A stretch of 64,000 nt of DNA from Prunella strophiata (lineage: Eukaryota; Chordata; Aves; Passeriformes; Prunellidae). Location of the stretch: the NCBI GenBank assembly GCA_036583965.1, contig JAZBQD010000005.1, forward strand, positions 1,165,456 to 1,229,455, in the 5' to 3' direction. Shown piece after piece: positions 23,999 through 35,815 of the stretch. Position numbers and translations under genes: made by a program. A model generated the notes under the pieces. That model saw only the letters and a list, made by a program, of their open reading frames with translations. It made no database searches and was not told the DNA's origin. The stretch's first letter is position 1; the number at the start of each line of letters is the position of its first letter.

Positions 23999-25915
23999 CC
24001 CCAAAAAATGACCCAAAAACCCCAAAAATGAACCCAAAAATGGCCCCAAAACCCCACCTGCGCCTCTGACCCCAAAAACGGCCCCAAAACCCCAAAAATG
24101 ACCCAAAAATGGCCCCCCCAAAACCCCACCTGCGCCTCTGACCCCAAAAAATGACCCCAAAAACGGCCCCAAAACCCCACCTGCGCCTCTGACCCCAAAA
24201 ATGACCCAAAAAATGACCCAAAAATGGCCCCAAATCCCCCAAAATGACCCCAAAAATGGCCCCAAAACCCCACCTGCGCCTCTGACCCCAAAAATGACCC
24301 CAAAAATGGCCCCAAAACCCCAAAAATGACCCCAAAAATGGCCCCAAAAATGGCCCCAAATCCCCACCTGCGCCTCTGACCCCAAAAATGACCCAAAAAA
24401 TGACCCCAAAATCCCCAAAAATGGCCCCAAAACCCCACCTGCGCCTCTGACCCCAAAAATGGCCCCAAAACCCCCAAAAATGGCCCCAAAAATGGCCCCA
24501 AAAAACCCCAAAAATGACCCCAAAAATGGCCCCAAAACCCCACCTGCGCCTCTGACCCCAAAAATGGCCCCAAAACCCCAAAAATGACCCCAAAATCCCC
24601 AAAAATGGCCCCAAAACCCCACCTGCGCCTCTGACCCCAAAAATGACCCAAAAAAACGGCCCCAAAACCCCACCTGCACCTCTGACCCCAAAAATGACCC
24701 CAAAACTCCCAAAAATTACCCCAAAAATGGGCCCAAATCCCCCACCTGCGCCTCTGACCCCAAAAATGGGGGGGGGACCCCTCCCCCCCAAAAAATGGCC
24801 CCAAAACCCCACCTGCGCCTCTGACCCCAAAAATGACCCAAAACTCCCAAAAATGACCCCAAAATCCCCAAAAATGGCCCCAAAATGGCCCCAAAAAATG
24901 GCCCCAAATCCCCCACCTGCGCCTCTGACCCCAAAATCCCCAAAAATGGCCCCAAATCCCCCAAAATGACCCCAAAAACGGCCCCAAATCCCCAAAATTA
25001 CCCCAAAAAACGACCCCAAATTCCCCAAAATGACCCCAAAAATGGCCCCAAAATGGCCCCAAAATGGCCCCAAAACCCCACCTGCGCCTCTGACCCCAAA
25101 AAATGACCCCAAAAACTCCCAAAAATGACCCCAAAAATGGCCCCAAATCCCCTAAAAATGGCCCCAAAACCCCAAAAATGACCCAAAAAATGACCCCAAA
25201 AACGGCCCCAAAACCCCACCTGCGCCTCTGACCCCAAAAATGACCCCAAAAATGGCCCCAAACCACCAAAAATGGCCCAAAAATGACCCTAAATCCCTCA
25301 AAAATGGCCCCAAATCCCCTAAAAATGGCCTCAAAGCAACCCCAAAACCCCCAAAAATGGCCCAAATTTCCAAAAATGGCCCCAAAATGCCCCCAAATCC
25401 CCCAAAAATGGCCCCAAACCACCAAAAATGGCCCAAAAATGCCCCTAAATCCCCTAAAAATGGCCCCAAATCCCCTAAAAATGGCCTCAAAGCAACCCCA
25501 AAACCCCCAAAAATGGCCCCAAAATACCCAAAAATGGCCCCAAAAAATGGCCCCAAATCCCCTAAAAATGGCCCCAAAATGTCCCCAAATGTCCCCAAAA
25601 TCCCCAAAAATGGCCCCAAAATGGCCCCAAAATGGCCCCAAAACCCCAAAAATGGCCCCAAAAATGGCCCCAAAATACCCAAAAATGGCCCCAAATCCCC
25701 TAAAAATGGCCCCAAATCCCCTAAAAATGTCCCCAAAATCCCCAAAAATGTCCCCAAATGTCCCCAAAATCCCCAAAAATGTCCCCAAAATGTCCCCAAA
25801 ATCCCCCAAAATTGTCCCCAAAAATCCCCAAAAATTGTCCCCAAAAATCCCCCAAAATCGTCCCCAAAACGTCCCCAGGGGGGTCCCAAGGCCACCCCCT
25901 CGATGTCCCCTTTGT
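23999..25915 (+). repeat. CDK2 3' UTR array with copies of the stop-codon tail
   Basis: Units of CCCCAAAAATGGCCCCAAAA are interspersed with about 14 copies of CACCTGCGCCTCTGACCCC, the last codons and stop of CDK2 (HLRL-stop). Examples start near 24056, 24127, 24177, 24810 and 25217. Confidence 0.92.
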
Positions 25916-25994
25916 CCCCTCCCCCCCCAAAAAAAATTTCGGAGCCGAATTTTTTTTTTTTGTTTTTTTTGGCGATTTTTTGGCAAAACTTTGT

Positions 25995-26000
25995 AATAAA
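25995..26000 (+). terminator. CDK2 poly(A) signal AATAAA
   Basis: AATAAA is followed within 20-50 bp by GT-rich TTTGGTTGTTGGGGTTTTTTG, the expected downstream element. It lies 2 kb after the CDK2 stop codon. Confidence 0.8.
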
Positions 26001-26114
26001 ATGAAATTTGGTTGTTGGGGTTTTTTGTATTTATTGGGGCGGGGGGGGTCAAGGTGGCATTGTCACCTCTGGGTGTGGCATTGTCACCTCCCCCCCCTCA
26101 TCCCCCAATCCCAC

Positions 26115-26350
26115 CCCAAAAATGTCCCCAAAACCCCCAAAAATGTCCCAAAAAACCCCAAAAATGTCCCCAAAATCCCCAAAAATGTCCCCAAAACCCC
26201 CAAAAATGTCCCCAAAAACCCCAAAAATGTCCCCAAATGTCCCCAAATGTCCCCAAATGTCCCCAAATGTCCCCAAATGTCCCCAAATGTCCCCAAAAAC
26301 CCCAAAAATGTCCCCAAAAACCCCAAAAATGTCCCCAAATTGTCTCCAAA
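26115..26350. repeat. TGTCCCCAAAAACCCCAAAAA intergenic array
   Basis: Short units (about 11-22 bp) of ATGTCCCCAAA and ACCCCCAAAA lie between the CDK2 poly(A) site and the RAB5B promoter. Confidence 0.9.
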
Positions 26351-26399
26351 CCCCCCCCCCCGGGCCATCACAGGCACGCCCCCTGTAGCATCAATCCAC

Positions 26400-26945
26400 G
26401 ACCCCATTTATGGACCCACCCCTCAAAATTGCGCTATGATCACTCTGATTGTTCCGTCACCGCTCCGCCTTCAGTGTGAGCTCTTCCCGTCCCTGTCTCG
26501 CTGGCAATCAAGCACCCAGCGCATCCTCTGATTGGACCAAGCTTCTTCGTCTCCCCGCCTTCTCATTGGGTGAGGCAGCAGCGGGGCTCCGCCCATTTCG
26601 GTCACCTTATTTGTTGTTGGCCCCGCCTTCCCGCGCGTCTCCGCTTCTCATTGGTCGCCTCCGCGTCACTCAGCACAAACCCCGCCTCCTCACGCCTTCC
26701 CTCCTCCCCATTGGCCACACTCCCTCCTCCTCTTATTGGCCGCCCTGCTATCCATCACCCCTTCCCTTCCTCCTATTGGTCGAGCTCTGCAGGGCGGCGC
26801 CCCTTTCGCTTCCCATTGGTCGATCCCAAAGGCGGGCTTTGCGCTGATTGGTTAACGGCCGGGATGTAGTCCGCCCCGTTACAGTGAGGGATTTGGCGGG
26901 CAGCGTTGTGCGCTCGGGGCCGCGCCGGGAGGGCCCGGAGGTACC
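26400..26945 (+). promoter_or_regulatory. RAB5B promoter with eight ATTGG (inverted CCAAT) boxes
   Basis: ATTGG occurs at 26531, 26565, 26650, 26710, 26735, 26775, 26815 and 26847, with spacings of 25-85 bp. The surrounding DNA is unique, not a tandem array. The cluster ends just upstream of a CpG-rich stretch (TTTGGCGGGCAG at about 26891) that reads like a noncoding first exon ending at GGAG before GTACCG near 26940. NF-Y binding is inferred from the motif. Confidence 0.75.
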
Positions 26946-27199
26946 GGGGGGGGTTCGGTGGCACCGGGGCGGCACCGGGAACCACCGGGCCCGGCGGGGG
27001 AACGGGAGGGACCGACGGGCACCGGAACCGCTGAGGGCGCGACCCTCTGTGGGATTTGGGGAGGGGGCTCCGGTCCTGAGGGGGCTCCGGTGCTGAGGGA
27101 GCCGCGGCCGCCTCGTCCCGGGGGGTTCCGGGCCGGGGTCCCCCGGAGGGGTCGGGGCTTGGCCGGGTTGGGCTTGAGGGGAGCGGCGCTGCTTGGGTG

Positions 27200-27650
27200 G
27201 GAGGGGGAGCCCCCGTTTTTGGGGGTTTTTTTTTGGTCCCCTCCTCGTTTGGGGTTTTTCTCCCTGTTTTGGGGTTTTTATTTGTGTCTTCTTCTCATTT
27301 TTGGGATTTTTCTCCTGTTTTGGGGATGTTTTTCTCATCCCTTTCTCATTATTAGGATTTCTCTCCTGTTTTGGGATGTTTTCCCCATCCCCTCCCCATT
27401 TTTGGGGTTTTTCTCCCTGTTTTAGGGTTTTATTTTCTGTTTTCTCCTCATTTTTGGGATTTTTGTGCTGTTTTGGGGATGTTTTTCTGCCCCTTTCCCA
27501 TTATTGGGGTTTTTCTCCCTGTTTTAGGGTTTTATTTTCTGTTTTCTCCTCATTTTTGGGAATATTTTCCTCACAGCTTTTGGGGTTTTTCCCTTTTTAT
27601 TTTTCCCATTCTGGGTTGTTTTGTTGGTTTTTTTTTCCCTCTCCATTATG
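27200..27650. repeat. T/G-rich repeats in RAB5B intron 1
   Basis: Units of 60-120 bp include TTTTTCTCCCTGTTTTGGGG and TTTTCTCCTCATTTTTGGGA. The period is irregular. Confidence 0.8.
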
Positions 27651-27664
27651 GAGGGTTCTGATCC

Positions 27665-28065
27665 CTGCCTGGAGCTGGGCATCCCCCAGGATTTGGGATT
27701 TCCTGGGATTTGGGATTCCCTGAAATTTGGGATCCCCCAGAATTTGGGATCCCCCCAGAATTTGGGATCCCCCAGAACCGAGTCTCCTCCAGAATTTGGG
27801 ATTCCCTGGCATTTGGGCTCCTTCCCAGAATTTGGGATTGGTCAGAATTTGGGATCCCCCAGACTTTGGGATTCCTGGGATTTGGGATCCCCCCCTCCCA
27901 GGGATCTGGGATTCTCTGGAATTTGGGATCCCCCAGAATTTGGGATTCCCTGGGATTTGGGATCTCCCCAGAATTTGGGATCCCCCAGATCTGAGGCTCT
28001 CCCAGGATTTGGGATTCTCTGGAATTTGGGATCCCCCAGAGTTTGGGATCCCCTGGGTGGCCAGC
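27665..28065. repeat. GAATTTGGGATCCCCCA repeats
   Basis: Units of about 17-22 bp alternate AATTTGGGATCCCCCAG and ATTTGGGATTCCCTGG. Confidence 0.9.
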
Positions 28066-28094
28066 CTGTCCCACCCAATGGGGTGACCCCATCT

Positions 28095-29010
28095 CAGAGG
28101 TTTGGTCCCCTCCCAGTTGGGTTATCCCAGTTGGGTTGACCCCATCCCAGTGGGGCTGGCCCCATCCTGGTGTGCTGACCCCATGCCCCCCGTGTGTCCA
28201 CAGCTCGCGGTGGCACGGTGCCCGGCCTGTCCCAGTGTGCTGATCCCATCCCAGTTGGGTTATCCCAGTTGGGTTGATCCCATCCCATGCCATCTCTGTC
28301 TGTCTGTGTCCCCAGGTGGCGGTGGCACCGTGCCCAGCCCATCCCAGTTGGGTTATCCCAGCTGGGTTATCCCAGTTGGGTTGATCCCGTCCCAGTTGGG
28401 TCGATCCCAGTTGGGTTGACCCCATCCCAGTTGGGTTGACCCCATCCCAGTTGGGTTGACCCCATCCCAGTTGGGTTGATCCCAGTTTGGTTACCCCCCT
28501 CCCAGCTGGGTTACCCCATGCTGACCCCGTGCCCCCGTGTGTCCCCAGGTGGCGGTGGCACCGTGCCCAGTCCATCCCAGTTGGGTTGATCCCATCCCAG
28601 TTGGGTTGATCCCATCCCAGTTTGGTTACCCCATCCCAGCTGGGTTACCCCGAGCTGACCCCATGCCATCTCTGTCTGTGTCCCCAGGTGGCGGTGGCAC
28701 CGTGCCCAGCCCATCCCAGCTGGGTTATCCCAGTTGGGTTGATCCCATCCCAGTTGGGTTATCCCAGTTGGGTTGATCCCATCCCAGTTGGGTGATCCCA
28801 TGCCATCTCTGTCTGTGTCCCCAGGTGGCGGTGGCACCGTGCCCAGCCTGTCCCAGTGTGCTGATCCCATCCCAGTTGGGTTGATCCAAGTTTGCTGATC
28901 CCATCCCAGTTGGGTTATCCCATCCCAGTTGGGTTATCCCAGTTGGGTTATCCCAGTTGGGTGATCCCATGCCATCTCTGTCTGTGTGTGTCCCCAGGTG
29001 GCGCTGGCAA
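28095..29010 (+). repeat. Higher-order array with copies of the RAB5B exon 2 acceptor
   Basis: CCCATCCCAGTTGGGTTGAT units are broken by five copies of a GTCCCCAGGTGGCGGTGGCA-type acceptor and exon start, near 28200, 28313, 28548, 28688 and 28825. The form that leads into the ATG exon is at 28992. Confidence 0.85.
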
Positions 29011-29037
29011 CGGTGCCCCCCCCCCCGTGTGCCCGGC

Positions 29038-32000
29038 ATGCGCGCAGGGGCGCAGCGCCCCAACGGGCACTCGCAGCCCAGTAAGATCTGCCAGTTCAAA
29101 CTGGTGCTGCTGGGAGAGTCGGCCGTGGGCAAGTCCAGCCTGGTGCTGCGCTTCGTCAAGGGCCAGTTCCACGAGTACCAGGAGAGCACCATCGGCGGTG
29201 AGACAGGGGTCCCAAAAGGGGCTGGGGGGTCCTAAAAGGGTCTGGGGGATCCCAAAGGGGTTTGGGGTGATCCCAAAAGGATTTGGGGTGATCCCAGGGT
29301 GGGATTTGGGGTGCAGGAAGGGGTTTGTCAAGGGCCAGTTCCACGAGTACCAGGAGAGCACCATCGGCGGTTGAGACAGGGGTCCCAAAAGGGGCTGGGG
29401 GGTCCTAAAAGGGTCTGGGGGATCCCAAAGGGTCTGGGGGATCCCAGGGTGGGGTTTGGGGGATCCCAAAAGGATTTGGGGTGATCCCAAAAGGATTTGG
29501 GGTGATCCCAGGGTGGGATTTGGGGTGCAGGAAGGGGTTTGTCAAGGGCCAGTTCCACGAGTACCAGGAGAGCACCATCGGCGGTGAGCCAGGGGTCCCA
29601 GAAGGGGCTGGGGGATCCTAAAAGGATCTGGGGGATCCCAAAGGGTCTGGGGGCTGTTCTGGGTGGGGTTTGGGGTAATCCCAAAAGGATTTGGGGTGAT
29701 CCCAGGGTGGGAATTGGGGTGCAGGAAGGGCTTAGTCAAGGGTTGGTTCCATGAGTACCAGGAGAGCACCATCGGTGGTGAGACAGGGGCTGGGGGGTCC
29801 CATGGGGGGCTGGGGGCTCCTAAAAGGGTCTGGGGGATCCCAGGGTGGGGTTTGGGGTGATCCCAAAAGGATTTGGGGTGATCCCAAAAGGATTTGGGGT
29901 GCAGGAAGGGATTTGTTGGGGAGCCAGTTCCACGAGTACCAGGAGAGCACCATCGGTGGTGAGCCGGGGTCCCATGGGGGGCTGGGGGTCCCAAAGGGGT
30001 CTGGGGGATTCTAAAAGGGTCTGGGGGCTGTTCTGGGTGGGGTTTGGGGGGATCCCAAAAGGGTCTGGGGGATCCCAAAGGGATCTGGGGTGCAGGGAGG
30101 GCTCTTTGGAAGGGTTTGGGACACCCTGAGGTGTCCCTGGGCAAGCTGAGGACACTCTAAGGTGTCCTTGGGTGGGCTGGTGACACTTTGGTGACACTGA
30201 GGTGACACTGTCCCCTGTCCCCAGCTGCGTTCCTGACCCAGTCCGTGTGCCTGGTTGGGTTTGGGGTGTCCCTGGCTGGGTTGGTGACCCTGTGGTGACA
30301 CTGAGGTGACACTGGTGGCACTGAGGTGACACTGTCCCTGTCCCCAGACTGCGTTAGCTGACCATTTTAGGGTACCATGGGCTGGTGGGTTTGGGGTGTC
30401 CCTGGCTGGGTTGGTGACACTGTGGTGACACTGAGGTGACACTGAGGTGACACTGGTGGCACTGAGGTGACACTGAGGTGACACTGAGGTGACACTGAGG
30501 TGGCACTGAGGTGACACTGGTGGCACTGAGGTGACACTGTCCCTGTCCCCAGCTGCATTCCTCACCCAGTCCGTGTGCCTGGCTGGGTTTGGGGTGCAGT
30601 GAGGTGTCCCTGGCTGGGTTGGTGACCCTGTGGTGGCTCTCTGGCTGGGTTGGTGACACTCTGGTGACACTGAGGTGACACTGGTGACACTGAGGTGGCA
30701 CTGTCCCTGTCCCCAGCTGCGTTCCTGACCCAGTCCGTGTGCCTGGCTGGGTTTGGGGTGTCCCTGGCTGGGTTGGTGACACTCTGAGCTGTCTGTGGCT
30801 GGGTTGGTGACACTGTGGTGGCTCTCTGGCTGGGTTGGTGACACTGAGGTGACACTGAGGTGGCACTGTCCCTGTCCCCAGCTGCGTTCCTGACCCAGTC
30901 CGTGTGCCTGGACGACACCACGGTGAAGTTTGAGATCTGGGACACGGCGGGGCAGGAGCGCTACCACAGCCTGGCCCCCATGTACTACCGGGGGGCCAGG
31001 CTGCCATCGTGGTCTCTGAAAGCACACCCAGGTCGGGGGGTTGGGGGGAATTTGGGGGGTCTCAAGGGTCCTTGAGGGGGTCTCAGGGTATTTGAGGAGG
31101 GGTCTCAGGGTATTTGGGGAGGGGTCTCAGGGTATTTGGGGAGGGGTCTCAGGGTATTTGGGGAGGGGTCTCAGGGTATTTGGGGAGGGGTCTCAGGGTA
31201 TTTGAGGAGGGGTCTCAGAGGTTTCAGTGAATTTGAGGAGGGGTCTCAGGGTATTTGGGGAGGGGTCTCAGGGTATTTGGGGAGGGGTCTCAGGGTATTT
31301 GAGGAGGGGTCTCAGGGTATTTGGGGAGGGGTCTCAGGGTATTTGGGGAGGGGTCTCAGGGTATTTGGGGAGGGGTCTCAGGGTATTTGGGGAGGGGTCT
31401 CAGGGTATTTGGGGAGGGGTCTCAGGGTATTTGAGGAGGGGTCTCAGGGTATTTGAGGAGGGGTCTCAGAGGTTTCAGTGAATTTGAGGAGGGGTCTCAG
31501 GGTATTTGAGGAGGGGTCTCAGGGTATTTGGGGAGGGGTCTCAGGGTATTTGGGGAGGGGTCTCAGGGTATTTGGGGAGGGGTCTCAGGGTATTTGAGGA
31601 GGGGTCTCAGGGTATTTGAGGAGGGGTCTCAGGGTATTTGAGGAGGGGTCTCAGAGGTTTCAGTGAATTTGAGGAGGGGTCTCAGGGTATTTGGGGAGGG
31701 GTCTCAGGGTATTTGGGGAGGGGTCTCAGGGTATTTGGGGAGGGGTCTCAGGGTATTTGGGGAGGGGTCTCAGGGTATTTGAGGAGGGGTCTCAGGGTAT
31801 TTGAGGAGGGGTCTCAGAGGTTTCAGTGAATTTGAGGAGGGGTCTCAGGGTATTTGGGGAGGGGTCTCAGGGTATTTGGGGAGGGGTCTCAGGGTATTTG
31901 AGGAGGGGTCTCAGGGTATTTGGGGAGGGGTCTCAGGGTATTTGGGGAGGGGTCTCAGGGTATTTGGGGAGGGGTCTCAGGGTATTTGGGGAGGGGTCTC

Positions 32001-34657
32001 AGGGTATTTGAGGAGGGGTCTCAGGGTATTTGGGGAGGGGTCTCAGGGTATTTGGGGAGGGGTCTCAGGGTATTTGAGGAGGGGTCTCAGGGTATTTGGG
32101 GAGGGGTCTCAGGGTATTTGAGGAGGGGTCTCAGGGTATTTGGGGAGGGGTCTCAGGGTATTTGGGGAGGGGTCTCAGGGTATTTGGGGAGGGGTCTCAG
32201 GGTATTTGGGGAGGGGTCTCAGGGTATTTGGGGAGGGGTCTCAGGGTATTTGGGGAGGGGTCTCAGGGTATTTGGGGAGGGGTCTCAGGGTATTTGGGGA
32301 GGGGTCTCAGGGTATTTGAGGAGAGGTCTCAGAGAATTTGGGGAGAGGTCTTAGGGTATTTGATTTGAGGAGGGGTCTCAGGGGTATTTGGGGAGGGGTC
32401 TCACGGTGCCAACCCCCTGCCCAGGAGACCTTTGCCCGTGCCAGGGGCTGGGTGAAGGAGCTGCAGCAGGGTCTGGGGATCTCAGTGAATTTGAGGAGGG
32501 GTCTCAGAGGTTTCAGTGAATTTGAGGAGGGGTCTCAGGGTATTTGAGGAGGGGTCTCAGGGGTATTTGGGGAGGGGTCTCACGGTGCCAACCCCCTGCC
32601 CAGGAGACCTTTGCCCGTGCCAGGGGTTGGGTGAAGGAGCTGCAGGGGCGATCCCGGGGGATTTGAGGATTTTTGAGGAGGGGTCTCAGGGTATTTGAGG
32701 AGGGGTCTCTCAGGATATTTGAGGAGGGGTCTCAGGGTATTTGAGGAGGGGTCTCTCAGGGGTATTTGGGGAGGGGTCTCACGATGCCAACCCCCTGCCC
32801 AGGAGACCTTTGCCCGTGCCAGGGGCTGGGTGAAGGAGCTGCAGCGCCAGGCCAGCCCCAGCATCGTCATCGCCTTGGCCGGCAACAAGGCTGACCTGGC
32901 CAGCAAGAGGATGGTGGAGTACGAGTACTGGGGGGGGAATTTTGGGGGTTTTTTTTGGGGATTTTGGGAATTTTGGGGAATTTTGGGGGGGTTTTGGGAG
33001 TGTTTTGGGGGGAATTTTTGGATTTTGGGGGGATTTTTGGGGGATTTTGGGGATTTTTTTGGGGAATTTTGGGGGGATTTTTGGGGGATTTTGGGGATTT
33101 TTTTGGGGAATTTTGGGGGATTTTTTTGGGGGGGATTTGGGAATTTTGGGGGGTTTGGGGTTTTTGGGGAATTTTGGGGGGATTTTTGGGGGTTTTTGGG
33201 GAATTTTGGGGGGATTTTTGGGGGTTTTTGGGGAATTTTGGGGGGATTTTTGGGGGTTTTTTGGGATTTTTTTGGGGAATTTTGGGGGGATTTTTGGGGG
33301 TTTTTGGGGAATTTTGGGGGATTTTGGGGATTTTTTTGGGGAATTTTGGGGGGGTTTTGGGGATTTTTTTGGGGAATTTTGGGGGGATTTTTGGGGGTTT
33401 TTGGGGAATTTTGGGGGGATTTTTGGGGGTTTTTGGGGAATTTTGGGGGGATTTGGGAATTTTGGGGGGATTTTTGGGGGTTTTTGGGGAATTTTGGGGG
33501 GATTTTTGGGGGTTTTTGGGGAATTTTGGGGGGATTTTTGGGGGATTTTGGGGATTTTTTTGGGGAATTTTGGGGGGATTTGGGAATTTTGGGGGGATTT
33601 TTGGGGGATTTTGGGGATTTTTTTGGGGAATTTTGGGGGGATTTTTGGGGGTTTTTTGGGATTTTTGGGTTGTTTTTGGTATTTCTGGAGATGTTTTCAG
33701 GAATTTCTGGAGGTTTTTTGGGGTATTTTTTTTTTTTTGGAATTTCTGATGGTTTTTTGGGGTATTTTTAGAAGTTCCTGGGGTATTTTTTTGGGGGGAA
33801 TTTTGGGGTTTTGATGATTTCCCCTGGCAGGAAGCCCAGGGCCTACGCTGAAGGACAACAGCCTGTGTTCATGAGGACCTCGGCCAAACAGCCATGACTT
33901 GTCAACGACCTCTTCCTGGCCATTGGTGGGTCTGGGGGCTCCTGGGGGGTTTTGGGGGGGTCTCAGAGGGGTTTTGGGGGGGTCTCAGAGGGGTTTTGGG
34001 GGGGTCTCAGAGGGGTTTTGGGGGTTTTTGGGGGGGTCTCAGAGGGGTTTTGGGGGGTTCTGAGGGGTTTTGGGGGGTCTCAGAGTGGTCGGGGGGGAGG
34101 GTTGGGGGGGTTTCAGGGGGGTCTGAGGGGGTCTTGGGGGCCTGGGGGGTTTTAGGGGAGTCCTGAGGGGTCTGGGGGGGGCTCTGAGGGGTTTTGAGGG
34201 GGTTTGGGGGGGGGGTCTCAGAGGGGTTTTGGGGTTCTCAGGGGTTCCCCATTTCCAAACCATCCGGAATCACCTCAAACCACCCCAAACCACCCCAAAT
34301 CACCCCAAACCACCCCAAACCACCCCAAACCACCCCAAACCACCCCAAAACACCCCAAACCACCCCAAACCACCCCAAACCACCCCAAACCACCCCAAAC
34401 CACCCCAAATCACCCCAAACCACCCCAAACCACCCCAAACCACCACAAATCACCCCAAACCACCCCAAACCATCCCAAACCACCCCAAATAACCCCAAAA
34501 AACCCCCCAAGCCCCCGAGTGACCCCGACTCCCCCCTGCAGCCAAGAAGCTGCCAAAGACGGAGCCGCAGAGCACGGCCGGGGCCGGGGGCCGGGGCCGG
34601 GGCGTGGACCTGAGCGAGCAGAGCCCGCAGGGCCGCGGGCAGTGCTGCAGCAACTGA
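29038..34657 (+). CDS. RAB5B: Ras-related GTPase Rab-5B
   Basis: Rab5B is a prenylated GTPase of early endosomes that controls endocytic fusion. The ATG exon (coding 29038-29197) encodes [20 protein letters not shown], the P-loop GESAVGKSS and STIG. The next exon (30882-about 31031) has [25 protein letters not shown] (G3) and APMYYRG; its end is garbled where AAIVVYDITNQ is expected. The next (32803-32924) has [30 protein letters not shown] (G4) and KRMVEYE. The fourth (33831-33925) aligns to the EAQAYADD...METSAKTAM segment but with about five indels. The last (34542-34657) has [10 protein letters not shown], a Gly/Arg-rich linker and CCSN-stop, the double-geranylgeranyl signal. TQSV, QETF, SPSI and KRMVEYE favour RAB5B over RAB5A/C, and its place between CDK2 and SUOX agrees. 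Confidence 0.95.
29198..30120 (+). repeat. Array with four extra copies of the RAB5B exon-donor edge
   Basis: The 3' end of the first coding exon ([16 protein letters not shown] plus donor) recurs at about 29322-29372, 29533-29586, 29735-29780 and 29920-29964. Linkers are GGGGTGATCCCAAAAGGATT units. The copies at 29735 and 29920 are diverged (GGTTGGTTCCATGAG, TTGGGGAGCCAGTTCC). Confidence 0.93.
30120..30881 (+). repeat. Array with copies of the RAB5B exon 3 acceptor edge
   Basis: GGTGACACTGAGGTGACACT units surround four extra copies of CCCCAGCTGCGTTCCTGACC (exon start AFLTQSVCL), near 30220, 30345 (broken), 30548 and 30713, before the full exon at 30882. Confidence 0.92.
31070..32802 (+). 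repeat. 22-bp array (GGGGTCTCAGGGTATTTGGG) with two copies of RAB5B exon 4 start
   Basis: Roughly 70 units of 22 bp have GGGGAGG/GAGGAGG subtypes and periodic TCAGAGGTTTCAGTGAATTT variants. The acceptor plus exon start [14 protein letters not shown] is copied near 32424 and 32603 before the full exon at 32803. Confidence 0.93.
32925..33825. repeat. GGGGAATTTTGGGGGGATTT array in RAB5B intron
   Basis: Units of 18-35 bp, G/T-only on the + strand, fill the intron from the GTACTG donor to the next acceptor. Frames here translate to Gly/Phe/Trp strings and are not genes. Confidence 0.92.
33926..34250. repeat. GGTCTCAGAGGGGTTTTGGG array
   Basis: Short G-rich units of about 22-26 bp follow the fourth coding exon of RAB5B. 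Confidence 0.85.
34260..34500. repeat. 10-bp array (CACCCCAAAC)
   Basis: About 23 decamer units with occasional CAAAT and CAAAA variants precede the last RAB5B exon. Confidence 0.95.
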
Positions 34658-35815
34658 GCTGGGAGCCACTGGGAGCTACTGGGAGCTACTGGGAGCTACT
34701 GGGATCTGCTGGGATCTGCTGGATTGAACCCAGATCCACCAGGAGTGAACCCAAACCCAGCTGGGATTGAACCCAAACCCAGCCCGCAGGGCCGCGGGCA
34801 GTGCTGCAGCAACTGAGCTGGGAGCCAGGGGATCAGAGCTACTGGGAGCTACTGGGATCCACTGGGATCTGCTGGGAGCTACTGGGAGCCACTGGGATTG
34901 AACCCAGCTCCACCAGGAGTGAACCCAAACCCAGCCCGCAGGGCCGCGGGCAGTGCTGCAGCAACTGAGCTGGGAGCCACTGGGATCCATGGGATCTACT
35001 GGGATCAGAGCTGGGATTGAACCCAGATCCAGCCAGGATCTACTGGGATCTACTGGGATTGAACCCAAATCCAGCTGGGATCACAGCCAGGATCCACCAG
35101 GATTGAACTCAGCTCCAGCCCGCAGGGCCGCGGGCAGTGCTGCAGCAACTGAGCTGGGAGCCAGGGGAGCTACTGGGATCCACTGGGAGCTACTGGGATC
35201 CACTGGGATCTGCTGGGATTGAACCCAGATCCAGCTGGGATTGAACCCAGATCCAGCCAGGATCTACTGGGAGCTACTGGGATCTGCTGGGATTGAACCC
35301 AGATCCAACTGGGATCACAGCCAGGATCCACCAGGATTGAACCCAAATCTAACTGGGGTTGAACCCAGCTCCAGCCAGGATCCACCAGGATTGAGCCCAG
35401 ATCCAGCCTGCAGGGCCGCGGGCAGTGCTGCAGCAACTGAGCTGGGATCCACTGGGATCTGCTGGGATCTGCTGGGATTGAACCCAGATCCACCAGGATT
35501 GAACCCAAACCCAGCCAGGATCCACTGGGATTAACCCAGGATCACAGCTGGGATCCACCAGGATTGAACTCAGCTCCAGCCTGCAGGGCTGTGGGGATCC
35601 ACTGGGATCACAGCCAGGATCCAGCCAGGATCCATTTGGGATCACAGCCAGGATCCAGCCCAGATCCAGCCAGGATCCACCAGGACTGAGCCCAGCTCCA
35701 GCCTGCAGGACCACGGGCAGTGCTGCAGCAACTGAGGGATCCACAGGGATCTGCTGGGATCCAGCCCAGATCCAGCCAGGATTGAACCCAGATCCAGCCA
35801 GGATTGAACCCAGAT
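34658..35815 (+). repeat. RAB5B 3' UTR array with five copies of the CCSN-stop tail
   Basis: CAGTGCTGCAGCAACTGAG with flanking GGGCCGCGGG (encoding QCCSN-stop) recurs near 34796, 34950, 35132, 35420 and 35717, separated by GGGATCTGCTGGGATTGAAC units. Confidence 0.92.

Noticed and set aside
26531..26851. ATTGG boxes as a simple tandem repeat
   Set aside because: Spacings vary (25-85 bp) and intervening sequences differ by eye; a decayed repeat is kept as a possibility in the finding.
34782..35740. Extra RAB5B genes or alternative last exons
   Set aside because: Only the last 30-40 bp including the stop is copied; no upstream exon sequence or acceptor accompanies it.
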